Assembly (NCBI RefSeq): GCF_006715285.1
Contig: NZ_VFMX01000001.1
Span: 2,914,001-2,978,000 of the forward strand
DNA length: 64,000 nt
Reading direction: 5' to 3'
Origin: Arthrobacter sp. SLBN-83
GTDB taxonomy: Bacteria; Actinomycetota; Actinomycetes; Actinomycetales; Micrococcaceae
A program made the translations under genes and the position numbers. Shown piece after piece: positions 56,824 through 64,000 of the stretch. The notes under the pieces are model-generated. The model saw nothing but the letters and a program-made list of their open reading frames with translations. It did not search any database and was not told the DNA's origin. Positions within the stretch are counted from its first letter, which is position 1. Each line of letters begins with the position of its first letter.

Positions 56824-57933
56824 CTAGAGCCTGGTCAGCAGCCGCGCACGGGTGGAGACCCGGCCCGGGGCCGCGCCGGGACGCTGGAAGAGGAAGGCGA
56901 ACCCGCACTTCCTGAGGAGGTATTCGGAGCCTACGCAGGCTGCGATGACGGCGCAGGTCAGCACAAGGGGGTACAGCAGGGCGACGGGCACCGAGCTCGA
57001 GATGGCCGGCGCAACCGGTGACAAGGGCCCATGGAAAGCAAGGACGAGGAAATCCATGATCGGCGTGTGCAGGAGGTAAATGCCAAGGGTGCGGCGGCCG
57101 ACCCAGGACCCTGCCATGGCAATGGGCCGGTACCTGGTGATGGCGCTGATGAAGGCTACAAGTGCCGCGGCCGCCGCCAGTCCCTGCAGGATGTAGACGA
57201 CCTGGTCGATGCCGGGATGTATCTCCGGCAGCGCCATCAGGGCGACGAAGACTGGGGCGGCCACAGCGAAACAGAGCACCCTGTGGGCCTCAGCAATGTG
57301 CAGGAAGAGCTTCTTTCCGTACACACCTGTCGCGAAGAAGACGGCCAACTCCGGCACCTTGCCCCACTGCCCCGCGGTGCTGTCCATAACCAGGGCAGTG
57401 AGGATGCTCAAGCCGGCAAGCGCGGTCAGCACCACCGACGGCGGAAGCTTCCTGCAGAAGGTCAGTAGTGGTACGTAGACCGCCAGGGCGAAAATAAACC
57501 ACAGGGGAGTATCCGGGGCGATCAGCTGCAGGAAGAAGTCGCCGACGGATACCACCCGCTGGGGCCGCGGGGAACCTGCCAGGACGATGCTGAGAAGCGC
57601 ATAGACAAGCAGCCAGACGGCGTACAGGTAGTAGTTGCTCAGGCTGGAGCTCCACGCCTTTCCGTTGCCGAACCCGTTGCGGACCTTGGAAGCGGCAAGG
57701 ATTCCGGAAACCGCGAGAAGGAGCGGCATCCGCACGGATCCAAGTCCCGTTGCCACGGCGTCCCAGAAGGTGAAGGCCACACTGCTGTCGTGTTCAAACT
57801 TCAGGAAATGCCACAACCCAACGTGGAAAAGGACCACCGCTGCGACGCAAAGCCCGCGTGCCGCATCGATCCACTCGATGCGGGCTTTTTCTGCATGCTG
57901 AACCGGCGCTGAACCGTGACTTCCCCGTGACAT
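56824..57933 (-). CDS. acyltransferase 3 family membrane protein
   Basis: 369 aa, ten or so transmembrane helices. RIEWIDAARGLCVAAVVLFH, with the R-x10-H pair of OafA/WecH-like acyltransferases, then MPLLLAVSGILAASKVRNGF, LYAVWLLVYALLSIVL, WFIFALAVYVPLLTFCRKLP, and a late GRRTLGIYLLHTPIMDFLV. Probably acetylates or succinylates a surface glycan. ATG 57933. TAGCTT nearby may be a -10. Confidence 0.85.
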   Translation of the reverse strand: MSRGSHGSAPVQHAEKARIEWIDAARGLCVAAVVLFHVGLWHFLKFEHDSSVAFTFWDAVATGLGSVRMPLLLAVSGILAASKVRNGFGNGKAWSSSLSNYYLYAVWLLVYALLSIVLAGSPRPQRVVSVGDFFLQLIAPDTPLWFIFALAVYVPLLTFCRKLPPSVVLTALAGLSILTALVMDSTAGQWGKVPELAVFFATGVYGKKLFLHIAEAHRVLCFAVAAPVFVALMALPEIHPGIDQVVYILQGLAAAAALVAFISAITRYRPIAMAGSWVGRRTLGIYLLHTPIMDFLVLAFHGPLSPVAPAISSSVPVALLYPLVLTCAVIAACVGSEYLLRKCGFAFLFQRPGAAPGRVSTRARLLTRL

Positions 57934-58154
57934 TGCATCAAGCTAGCAGCGCCGGAATGACGAATTCCTCGACTTGATGGAATTTTGATGCTGGAGGACA
58001 GCCGCTCTTCCAGTCCGCGTTCACCCAAGGCGTAGCGAAGGCGGGACTGGACTGGTCGAGGCCGTCGTTGTTTTTCATAAGGCCCCTCAAGGGCAAGCTG
58101 CCGCCGCCGGCTGAGCACGGCGGAACAGGGCGGAACGCAGTCAGGAGGTTAGCC

Positions 58155-59138
58155 ATGGAACAGGCGCCGGAGTTCCAACAACCGGAGGACGAAGACGTCC
58201 TGGACGCCTACTCCCGGACCGTCATGAGGGTGGCGGCAGCGGTTACCCCGCATGTGGCGGCCATCGAGATGACTGCCCAGCGCCGCAATGGCCGGGTCAG
58301 GGTGGGAGCGGGCTCGGCGGTGCTCTTCACGGAGGACGGCTACCTCCTCACTAATTCGCACGTCGTGGCGGGCACCCGGCAGGGCTATGCGGTCTTTGGC
58401 GACGGCAGCAGGATGGAAGTCGAGCTGGTGGGTGCAGATCCACTGTCCGACCTCGCGGTGGTCCACGGTTCCAGGCCCAAGGTCCGGCCTGCCGAGTTCG
58501 GCGCCGCGGAGTCCCTGCGAGTGGGGCAGCTTGTGGTGGCGGTGGGGAACCCGCTGGGGCTGGCTGGTTCCGTGACTGCGGGGGTGGTCAGCGGCCTGGG
58601 CCGTGCCATACCTGTCTGGTCAGGAGGTAACAGGCGTGTCATTGAAGACGTCATCCAGACGGATGCGGCCCTGAACCCCGGAAACTCCGGCGGTGCGCTG
58701 GCAGACACCCATGCCAGGATCGTGGGCATCAACACCGCGGTGGCGGGTGCCGGCCTGGGGCTGGCCATCCCGATCAACGCCACCACCCGCCGTATCATCT
58801 CCGCGCTGCTGGCGGACGGGCGGGTGCGCCGCGCCTACCTGGGCCTGGTCAGCACTCCGATGCAGCTCACCCCCAGTGCGGTGATCCGGACAGGGCTGCG
58901 GGAAGGCCTTCGCGTAGTGGAGGTGCTGCCCGGTTCCCCCGCAGATACGGCAGGCCTGTCCGCAGGGGACATCATCGTGACGGCCGGGGGCCGCCCCGTG
59001 AACAATGCCGAGAGCCTGCAGAGGCTCTTGTTTGCGGACGCCATCGGCCAGCCGCTCGACGTGGCAGTGCTGCGTGACGGCGTCGAACTGCACCTCACCG
59101 CTGTTCCGGAGGAAATGACCGCCAACGGCACGGCTTAG
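58155..59138 (+). CDS. HtrA-like trypsin/PDZ serine protease
   Basis: 327 aa from ATG 58155 with AGGAGG upstream. Trypsin-like core: GSAVLFTEDGYLLTNSHVVA (His), ADPLSDLAVVH (Asp), TDAALNPGNSGGALAD (Ser). One C-terminal PDZ domain: GLRVVEVLPGSPADTAGLSA, GDIIVTAGGRPVNNAESLQR. No signal peptide or membrane anchor, so a cytoplasmic HtrA-type quality-control protease. The 221-bp upstream gap (57,934-58,154) holds no gene. Confidence 0.92.
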   Translation: MEQAPEFQQPEDEDVLDAYSRTVMRVAAAVTPHVAAIEMTAQRRNGRVRVGAGSAVLFTEDGYLLTNSHVVAGTRQGYAVFGDGSRMEVELVGADPLSDLAVVHGSRPKVRPAEFGAAESLRVGQLVVAVGNPLGLAGSVTAGVVSGLGRAIPVWSGGNRRVIEDVIQTDAALNPGNSGGALADTHARIVGINTAVAGAGLGLAIPINATTRRIISALLADGRVRRAYLGLVSTPMQLTPSAVIRTGLREGLRVVEVLPGSPADTAGLSAGDIIVTAGGRPVNNAESLQRLLFADAIGQPLDVAVLRDGVELHLTAVPEEMTANGTA

Positions 59139-59180
59139 TTCGACGGCGGGCCGGCACCTTGCGCAGGCACGCCCGGTGAC

Positions 59181-59558
59181 CTATGGGCGAACCGGGGGCG
59201 CTTCCACGTCCGCGATGCCCACGAAACGCGTCCCCACGCCGTCGTACTCGCTGCGGACGCAGCCGGGGCGGGCGGGCGGCATGTCCGCCGGGGGATGGTG
59301 CCCGCACACCACATACGTAAAGTCGGGCCACCACTTCTTGGGGCGCGCAGCCTCCTCATAGCCGCAGACGGCGCATTCCAGGTGCACCCAGACGGGCCGC
59401 TTTCCCGTCCGGTTAGCGCGCGACTGCACCAGCCAGGGCGGGGGATTGTCCAGAATGGCGCGGAGTTCGGCCTCCGTCATCCACTTGGGCAGGCCGTGGC
59501 GCTGTGCCATTTCAAGGGGAACATCAAGGGTAATTGCCGCGTCGCGTCTGCTGATCAT
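59181..59558 (-). CDS. conserved hypothetical protein
   Basis: 125 aa from ATG 59558 (MISRRDAAITLDVPLEMAQR), trimmed from a longer low-complexity frame. LPKWMTEAELRAILDNPPPW, VWVHLECAVCGYEEAARPKK, YVVCGHHPPADMPPARPG. One CxxCG pair, a CGHH motif and a DGVGTRFVGIAD end. Metal-binding possible. I do not recognise a named family. Convergent with the HtrA-like gene. Confidence 0.6.
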   Translation of the reverse strand: MISRRDAAITLDVPLEMAQRHGLPKWMTEAELRAILDNPPPWLVQSRANRTGKRPVWVHLECAVCGYEEAARPKKWWPDFTYVVCGHHPPADMPPARPGCVRSEYDGVGTRFVGIADVEAPPVRP

Positions 59559-59619
59559 CACCTTCAACCATACGGGAGGCGGCCAAATCGCCGGGCTGGA
59601 GCCGGCGGGCATCGCAGGG

Positions 59620-60333
59620 TCAGGGTTTGTCCAGGAGGCAGCCCGGGTGGGGGGTGTCGCTGGAGACCCACAGCGCTGAGGCGATTTCATCGGCAAGGTC
59701 GAAGTCCCGGGGTGAGTCGGAGCCGCCGATCCGCACTACCAGGGCGCCGCCGAATGGGCGCCGTCCCACCACTTCCACGTCAGCGTCGAGATCGATGTCC
59801 TGGGCGGCGAGGTACCGCAGCAGTTCAGGGTTGTCATCGCTGATCCGGGTGATCCGGCCGCTGTGGCCTTCGTCCAGTTCGGCGAGCAGGTGGGCACGCG
59901 GCATCAGCACCTGGCCGTCGGCAGTGGGGATGGGATCGCCGTGCGGATCCCGCTTCGGGTCTCCGAGCTTGGCCGCGACGCGTTCAATGAACGTGTCCGA
60001 GACCGCGTGCTCCAGCTGTTCAGCTTCGTCGTGGACTTCGTCCCAGCTATAGCCGAGGCGCTGGACGAGGTAAGTCTCGATCAGCCGGTGGCGGCGGACC
60101 ATGGCCAGGGCCAGCCGCAGGCCGGCTTCGGTGAGGGTGACGGCGCTGTACGGTTTGTGGTCCACCAGGCCCTGGTCCTTGAGCTTGCGGACCATCTCGG
60201 AAACCGAGGAATTGGCCACTCCCAGCCTCTGTGCCAGCTGCGAGGACGTGATGGGCTTGTCCTGCCATTCAGTGAACGAATAGATGACCTTGACGTAATC
60301 CTCGATGGAGGATGAGGGCGCGCTGGTCTTCAC
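59620..60333 (-). CDS. DtxR/MntR-family metal-dependent regulator
   Basis: 237 aa, GTG start. Winged helix DYVKVIYSFTEWQDKPITSS, QLAQRLGVANSSVSEMVRKL, KDQGLVDHKPYSAVTLTEAG; the metal-binding/dimer domain with RRHRLIETYLVQRLGYSWDE, VHDEAEQLEHAVSDTFIERV; and a C-terminal SH3-like/FeoA part (GHSGRITRISDDNPELLRYL). Represses manganese or iron uptake when metal is bound. TAGGCT lies 7 bp before the GTG without Shine-Dalgarno, so a leaderless message is likely. Confidence 0.92.
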   Translation of the reverse strand: MKTSAPSSSIEDYVKVIYSFTEWQDKPITSSQLAQRLGVANSSVSEMVRKLKDQGLVDHKPYSAVTLTEAGLRLALAMVRRHRLIETYLVQRLGYSWDEVHDEAEQLEHAVSDTFIERVAAKLGDPKRDPHGDPIPTADGQVLMPRAHLLAELDEGHSGRITRISDDNPELLRYLAAQDIDLDADVEVVGRRPFGGALVVRIGGSDSPRDFDLADEIASALWVSSDTPHPGCLLDKP

Positions 60334-60382
60334 AGGTCCAAGCCTACCGGTTGAGCTGTGGCGGCACGGTGCGCTGCGCCGG

Positions 60383-61141
60383 TCATGCCCTCACGGCGCG
60401 CCACGCCAACGTGAGGTAGGGAAGTTGGATCTGCTGGTCGGGGACGTACGCAAGGTGCTCGTGCAGGTACCAGTCCAGGTTGGCCAGGACCTTGGCCCTC
60501 GTTGCCTCATTGGCCCGCAGGTAGTAGCTGCGCGACTTGGTGAGCTCCATCAGGTCCCTGGCGGTCACGGTGTCCTGCCAGTGGGTGACGTGTCCTTCGA
60601 GCCCGTGGAATTCAGGCCCCACCACGGGTTTGTGGCCCGGCCGGTACACGTCACCTGCGTGCATGATCCGGGAAAGGCGGTGTACCCAGGGCACCGAGGT
60701 GTCCAGCTGGTTCCAGACCAGGCCGAGGGTTCCGTGCGGGCGCAGCACCCGGGCCAGCTCGTTACTTGCGGCCAGCGGGTCGCACCAGTGCCAGGCCTGG
60801 GCAACGGTAACGACGTCGAAACACGAGTCGGGCAGGCCGGTCGCCTCGGCGGTTCCCACCACAGCCCTGGCGCCCGGGCAGTGGGCCGTCAGCTGGGCAA
60901 GCATGTCCGCGGAGGGGTCGACGGCGGTGACGTCCAGTCCCAGGTCCAGCAGCAACGAGGTGAACTTTCCGGTCCCCGCGCCGACGTCCAGCGCGTCCTT
61001 GGCATCGGTGGGCACCAGCCAGCGGACCGATTCCTCCGGGTATCCCGGGCGGATGCGATGGTAGTGCCTGCCGCCGTCCTGGAAGCTCTGCCCGAGCTCC
61101 CGGCGCCGCCCGTGATCGAGCCTGGGGCCACCCCGAACCAC
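60383..61141 (-). CDS. class I SAM-dependent methyltransferase
   Basis: 252 aa from GTG 61141 with AAGGAGG upstream. The longer frame to 61468 overlaps the aminotransferase gene and is low complexity. FQDGGRHYHRIRPGYPEESV, DALDVGAGTGKFTSLLLDLG (SAM motif I), VTAVDPSADMLAQLTAHCPG, CFDVVTVAQAWHWCDPLAAS. The RY..RPGYP..l start and AWHW motif mark the subfamily near UbiE/Tam-like enzymes of unknown substrate. Confidence 0.87.
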   Translation of the reverse strand: MVRGGPRLDHGRRRELGQSFQDGGRHYHRIRPGYPEESVRWLVPTDAKDALDVGAGTGKFTSLLLDLGLDVTAVDPSADMLAQLTAHCPGARAVVGTAEATGLPDSCFDVVTVAQAWHWCDPLAASNELARVLRPHGTLGLVWNQLDTSVPWVHRLSRIMHAGDVYRPGHKPVVGPEFHGLEGHVTHWQDTVTARDLMELTKSRSYYLRANEATRAKVLANLDWYLHEHLAYVPDQQIQLPYLTLAWRAVRA

Positions 61142-61241
61142 GCGTGGCCTCCTTCTGTGCTGCCAGTGATCTCCCTTTGAATTTACCGCACGGACGGTCG
61201 CCGGTTGCTGCTGGAAGGGTGCACCCCTTCCCTGGAACTGC

Positions 61242-62654
61242 CTAGTCGTCGATGCAGGGCGCTGCGCCGGCCGTCCCCGGGGTGTTCGGTGCCCAGTGCG
61301 GGTAGGTGCGGGCATCGTTGGCGGGCACCCACCGGCCGGCGTCCACCACGTAGTCCCAGCCCAGCCCTTCGCTGCGCAGCGAGCGGATGCCCGTGAGGAG
61401 GCGTTCGGCATCCTCCAGCCGTGATCCGACGCCGAAGCTTGCCCGAAGCGAGCCGGACGGCAGGCCAAGGCGCTTCAGAAGGGGATGGGCGCAAAAGCGT
61501 CCATCGCGCAGGCCCACGCCGTGCTCGGCGGCGAGGTAGGCCGCCACCAGCCCCGCGTCGTAGCCCTCCACGGAGAAGTTGACCACGCCGATGGTGTCCG
61601 TTTCCGGGTTGCTGTCCTTGAAGATCTGGTGGACCGTGACGCCGTCAATGTCCTTCAGTCCCTCCACCAGGAAGGAACGGATGGCGGATTCGTGGGCATG
61701 CCACCGGTCCTGGTCCAGCGCCGCGATCACCTGCGTGGCGCGGGCCAGGGTGGCGGCTCCGAGGACGTTCGGTGAGCCCCCCTCATGGCGGGCAGGGCCG
61801 GTGGCCCAGCTGACGCCGTCGAGCTTTGCTTCCTTTACCGCGCCGCCGCCGGCAAGGTGGGGGACGCCCGCGTCCAGCCAGTCAGGGCGTCCCACCAGGA
61901 CACCGGCGCCGAACGGTGCGTACAGCTTGTGGCCGGAAAACGCGAGGTAATCTATGCCGTCGTCGCTGATGTCCACCCGGCGGTGCGGTGCCAGCTGCGC
62001 CGCATCCACTACGATCCGTGCACCGTGCTGGTGGGCCAGCGTGGCCAGGGCCCGGATGGGAAGGATCTCGCCGGTGACGTTTGATGCGCCGGTGACTGCC
62101 AGCAGGCTGACCCCGCCCTGCTCCAGCTCGGCGCGGACAGCGTCGAGGGTGCCGGTGAGCGTGTCCGCGGCGACGATGCTCCGGTGCGGTACGCCCTGCC
62201 AGGGCAGCAGGTTGGCGTGGTGTTCGATGTCCAGGTAGAGCACATCGCCGGCGGGCCGGCCATCGCTGATGGGAAGGCAACCTGCCAGGAGGTTCAGCGA
62301 GTCCGTGGTGTTGCGGGTGAAGATGACCGAGTCGTCCGGGCGGCCCCCGACGAAATCGCGGACAATGCTGCGCGCGTTCTCGTAAACCGAGGTGCTGATC
62401 TGGGAGGCGTACCCTGCCCCGCGGTGGACGCTTGCGTAGTAGGGCAGGATCTCGTTCAGGTAGGCGGACACCACGGAGAGCGCGGGGGCGGAGGCGCCAT
62501 AGTCAAGGTTCGCGTACCGCACGTGGCCGCCGGTGATGAGCGGCGCCTGGATTTCCGCGCCGGTGACCGCCGCGAGGGGCCGTATTGCGTGGCGTTCAGC
62601 AGCAACGGTGGCTTCGGTGATGGCGGGCTGGGGGGAGACGGTGGCAGTTGTCAC
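61242..62654 (-). CDS. class V aminotransferase, cysteine desulfurase-like
   Basis: 470 aa from GTG 62654 with GAGG upstream. Fold-type I PLP enzyme: NLDYGASAPALSVVSAYLNE, SVHRGAGYASQISTSVYENA, VIFTRNTTDSLNLLAG, HHANLLPW (His stacking on PLP), SGHKLYAPFGAG (PLP lysine, about residue 242), and GLRDGRFCAHPLLKRLG, which keeps the catalytic Cys of SufS-type desulfurases. A SAM-IV-type riboswitch in the leader ties it to sulfur/methionine status. Exact substrate unknown. Confidence 0.88.
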   Translation of the reverse strand: MTTATVSPQPAITEATVAAERHAIRPLAAVTGAEIQAPLITGGHVRYANLDYGASAPALSVVSAYLNEILPYYASVHRGAGYASQISTSVYENARSIVRDFVGGRPDDSVIFTRNTTDSLNLLAGCLPISDGRPAGDVLYLDIEHHANLLPWQGVPHRSIVAADTLTGTLDAVRAELEQGGVSLLAVTGASNVTGEILPIRALATLAHQHGARIVVDAAQLAPHRRVDISDDGIDYLAFSGHKLYAPFGAGVLVGRPDWLDAGVPHLAGGGAVKEAKLDGVSWATGPARHEGGSPNVLGAATLARATQVIAALDQDRWHAHESAIRSFLVEGLKDIDGVTVHQIFKDSNPETDTIGVVNFSVEGYDAGLVAAYLAAEHGVGLRDGRFCAHPLLKRLGLPSGSLRASFGVGSRLEDAERLLTGIRSLRSEGLGWDYVVDAGRWVPANDARTYPHWAPNTPGTAGAAPCIDD

Positions 62655-62726
62655 AGAGACCTCACTTGAATACAGGACTCCGGCAAAGTGGAATCCGCGC
62701 TTGCCGCATCCGCTCCGGACCGGCCT

Positions 62727-62805
62727 GGTCGTCACCCGGGGCACCCCACCGCGAATGGAGGGTTGCCGGCCAGCAAACCGGGGTTTAGCGCTGGCACTCG
62801 TGACC
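62727..62805 (-). promoter_or_regulatory. SAM-IV-type riboswitch
   Basis: On the minus strand the leader reads GGTCACGAGTGCCAGC, then AACCCCGGTTTGCTGGCCGG, then CAACCCTCC, GCGGTGGGGTGC and CCCGGGTGACGACC. The outer P1 pairs GGTC with GACC. The conserved GAGTGCCAGC, GGCCGGCAACCCTCC and GGTGGGGTGCC blocks match the SAM-IV consensus as I remember it. It ends 72 bp before the aminotransferase GTG. TACGCT just upstream may be its -10. The gap 62,655-62,957 is otherwise gene-free. Confidence 0.85.
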
Positions 62806-62886
62806 TGGATAAAAGCGTAGGACATGCGGCGGCCAAGACTGAACCAGCAACGATTGTTAAGCCCTTTGTTACGCGCCGCCGAATAA

Positions 62887-62926
62887 ACGACGGCGGACAC
62901 CTCCTTTGGAAGGTGTCCGTCGTCGC
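62887..62926 (-). terminator. hairpin terminator after hisN
   Basis: A long stem with one mismatch (CGACGGCGGACACC region with GGTGTCCGTCGTCG, loop TCCTTTGGA) followed on the minus strand by GTTTATTC. It lies between hisN and the riboswitch leader and could insulate the two transcripts. Confidence 0.68.
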
Positions 62927-62957
62927 TTTATTCGTTTTCCCACTGGAACGTCAACTG

Positions 62958-63770
62958 TTACAGCAAATCGTCCAGGTAAGGGTTCAGGCGGTGCAGCACC
63001 TCCGAGTGCAGGATGGAGTTGGTGGCCAGGGCGTTCCCGCCAAAGGGGCCGTCCTCGCCTTCCAAAGACGTGAAACGGCCGCCGGCCTCCACCACGATCG
63101 GCACCAGGGCGGCCATGTCGTAAAGGTTCAGTTCCGGTTCGCAGGCGATGTCCACGGAGCCCTCGGCCACCATGCAGTACGACCAAAAATCCCCATAGGC
63201 GCGGGTCCGCCACACGTCCTCGGTGAGGCCCAGGAACTCGTCGAGGTTTCCCCGTTCCTTCCATCCAGTGAGGCTGGAGTAGGAGAGGGAGGCATCGGCG
63301 AGGCTGGAGACGTTGGAGACGCGGAGCCGGGTGGCAGCCGCCAGCGACCTGCCCATGTACGCGCCCATCCCTTTTGCCGCCCACCAGCGCTTGCCCAGGG
63401 CCGGGGCGCTGACCACGCCCACCACCGGCTCGCCCTCGTCAACGAGGGCGATCAGGGTAGCCCAGACCGGAACGCCGCGGACAAAGTTCTTGGTCCCGTC
63501 AATGGGGTCGATGATCCAGCGCCGCGAACCGTGGCCCGTGCTGCCGAACTCTTCGCCCAGGACCGCGTCACGGGGGCGGGAACGTGAGAGCTGCCCGCGG
63601 ATCGCTTCCTCGGCGGCCTTGTCCGCATCGGTGACCGGGGTCAGGTCCGGCTTGGTCTCAACGTGGAGGTCCAGGGCCTTGAAGCGGCTCATGGTCTGGT
63701 CATCCACGGAGTCGGCCAGGACATGTGCCAGGCGCAGGTCATCGTTGTAGCTCGAAGCGGGTTGGATCAT
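62958..63770 (-). CDS. hisN: histidinol-phosphatase, inositol monophosphatase family
   Basis: 270 aa. [20 protein letters not shown] (WxxDPxDGT metal site), GEEFGSTG (Glu metal ligand) and [20 protein letters not shown] (second metal motif, WD-like) define the IMPase superfamily. The C-terminal YLDDLL and actinobacterial gene order next to rsgA favour the HisN-type histidinol-phosphatase. Alternative: general inositol or 3'-phosphoadenosine phosphatase. Confidence 0.88.
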   Translation of the reverse strand: MIQPASSYNDDLRLAHVLADSVDDQTMSRFKALDLHVETKPDLTPVTDADKAAEEAIRGQLSRSRPRDAVLGEEFGSTGHGSRRWIIDPIDGTKNFVRGVPVWATLIALVDEGEPVVGVVSAPALGKRWWAAKGMGAYMGRSLAAATRLRVSNVSSLADASLSYSSLTGWKERGNLDEFLGLTEDVWRTRAYGDFWSYCMVAEGSVDIACEPELNLYDMAALVPIVVEAGGRFTSLEGEDGPFGGNALATNSILHSEVLHRLNPYLDDLL

Positions 63771-63815
63771 GGTTCCAAACTACCGTCTGCCCATGCTTCT
63801 TCCGGGGAGAACGCG

Positions 63816-64000
63816 TCAGTTGACGCTGCCGAGCTCTTTGGTTTCCTGTGCTTCCATCCTTGGATCCGTGCCGAGCAGCCGCCGCAGCGAGGCGAGCCGT
63901 GCGGGACCAGTGGGACCTGCGTGTCCGTCCGCCACCCAGTCGTCGAGGCCGCAGTCCACTGCAGTTGCCGTGTGCTTGCAGCCCCGTTCGCAGTTCTCGA
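63816..64000 (-). CDS. rsgA: ribosome small subunit-dependent GTPase RsgA (C-terminal end only)
   Basis: The frame runs off the right edge, and only the last 60 residues are seen. ENCERGCKHTATAVDCGLDD, WVADGHAGPTGPARLASLRR, LLGTDPRMEAQETKELGSVN resemble the zinc-finger/helical C-terminus of RsgA (cysteine and H-T/S pattern, then the R-LASLRRL helix). Supported by usual placement before hisN. Partial by window end. Confidence 0.7.
   Translation of the reverse strand, partial: ENCERGCKHTATAVDCGLDDWVADGHAGPTGPARLASLRRLLGTDPRMEAQETKELGSVN

Overview
The window is high-GC actinobacterial chromosome, most likely Micrococcaceae (Arthrobacter/Pseudarthrobacter type). The reasons are the tad pilus genes next to prfB-ftsE-ftsX-M23 peptidase-smpB-ssrA, a tmRNA tag reading AESKRTDFALAA, a SAM-IV-type riboswitch, and many GTG starts. 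No species can be assigned from sequence reading alone.

Left chromosomal arm (1-7,767). The end of a tad/Flp pilus locus (TadC fragment, Flp-like pilin, three TadE/TadG-like minor pilins) is followed by prfB (release factor 2, no programmed frameshift), ftsE-ftsX, a secreted coiled-coil/LytM murein hydrolase that probably partners FtsEX, smpB, and ssrA (tmRNA).

Prophage (7,712-47,650, about 39.9 kb). A complete-looking temperate siphovirus is integrated in the 3' end of ssrA. A 24-bp duplication of the tmRNA end marks attL and attR. The phage carries the replacement tmRNA 3' end, CCA and terminator. The chromosome's own terminators now lie 40 kb away, beyond attR. Left to right the prophage holds: tyrosine integrase with a small regulatory module; two conserved genes of unknown function on apparently leaderless promoters; a membrane-anchored SGNH hydrolase. 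Then, all leftward: a second SGNH hydrolase, a tail fibre with a collagen-like patch and YD-like repeats, a lysis cassette (holin, CHAP endolysin, membrane-anchored collagen-like protein, TM/coiled-coil protein), baseplate and minor tail proteins, a 1,530-aa tape measure with an M23 domain, tail chaperones with a TTTTTTA -1 frameshift, tail tube, connectors, capsid, scaffold, MuF-like protein, portal and terminase. A tRNA-like element lies upstream of the terminase. Next comes a run of tightly overlapping small genes, then a replication/recombination block (VRR-NUC and HNH nucleases, replication organizer with candidate iterons, PAPS-reductase-like PP-loop protein, glutaredoxin, SSB, single-strand annealing protein, RecB/Cas4-like exonuclease). 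Last are early HTH regulators and a divergent immunity region with two identical 14-bp operators, a repressor and an ImmA-type metalloprotease.

Right chromosomal arm (47,651-64,000). A metabolic island carries three flavin-binding PPOX-fold proteins, a beta-phosphoglucomutase/GH65 phosphorylase fusion overlapping 6-phosphofructokinase, two zinc alcohol dehydrogenases and membrane proteins. Palindromes of the GGGnCnnnnGnCCC type in two promoters suggest co-regulation resembling actinobacterial hypoxia/dormancy regulons (inference). After this come an HtrA-like protease, a DtxR/MntR-type regulator, a SAM methyltransferase, a cysteine-desulfurase-like aminotransferase behind a SAM-IV-type riboswitch, hisN and the end of rsgA.
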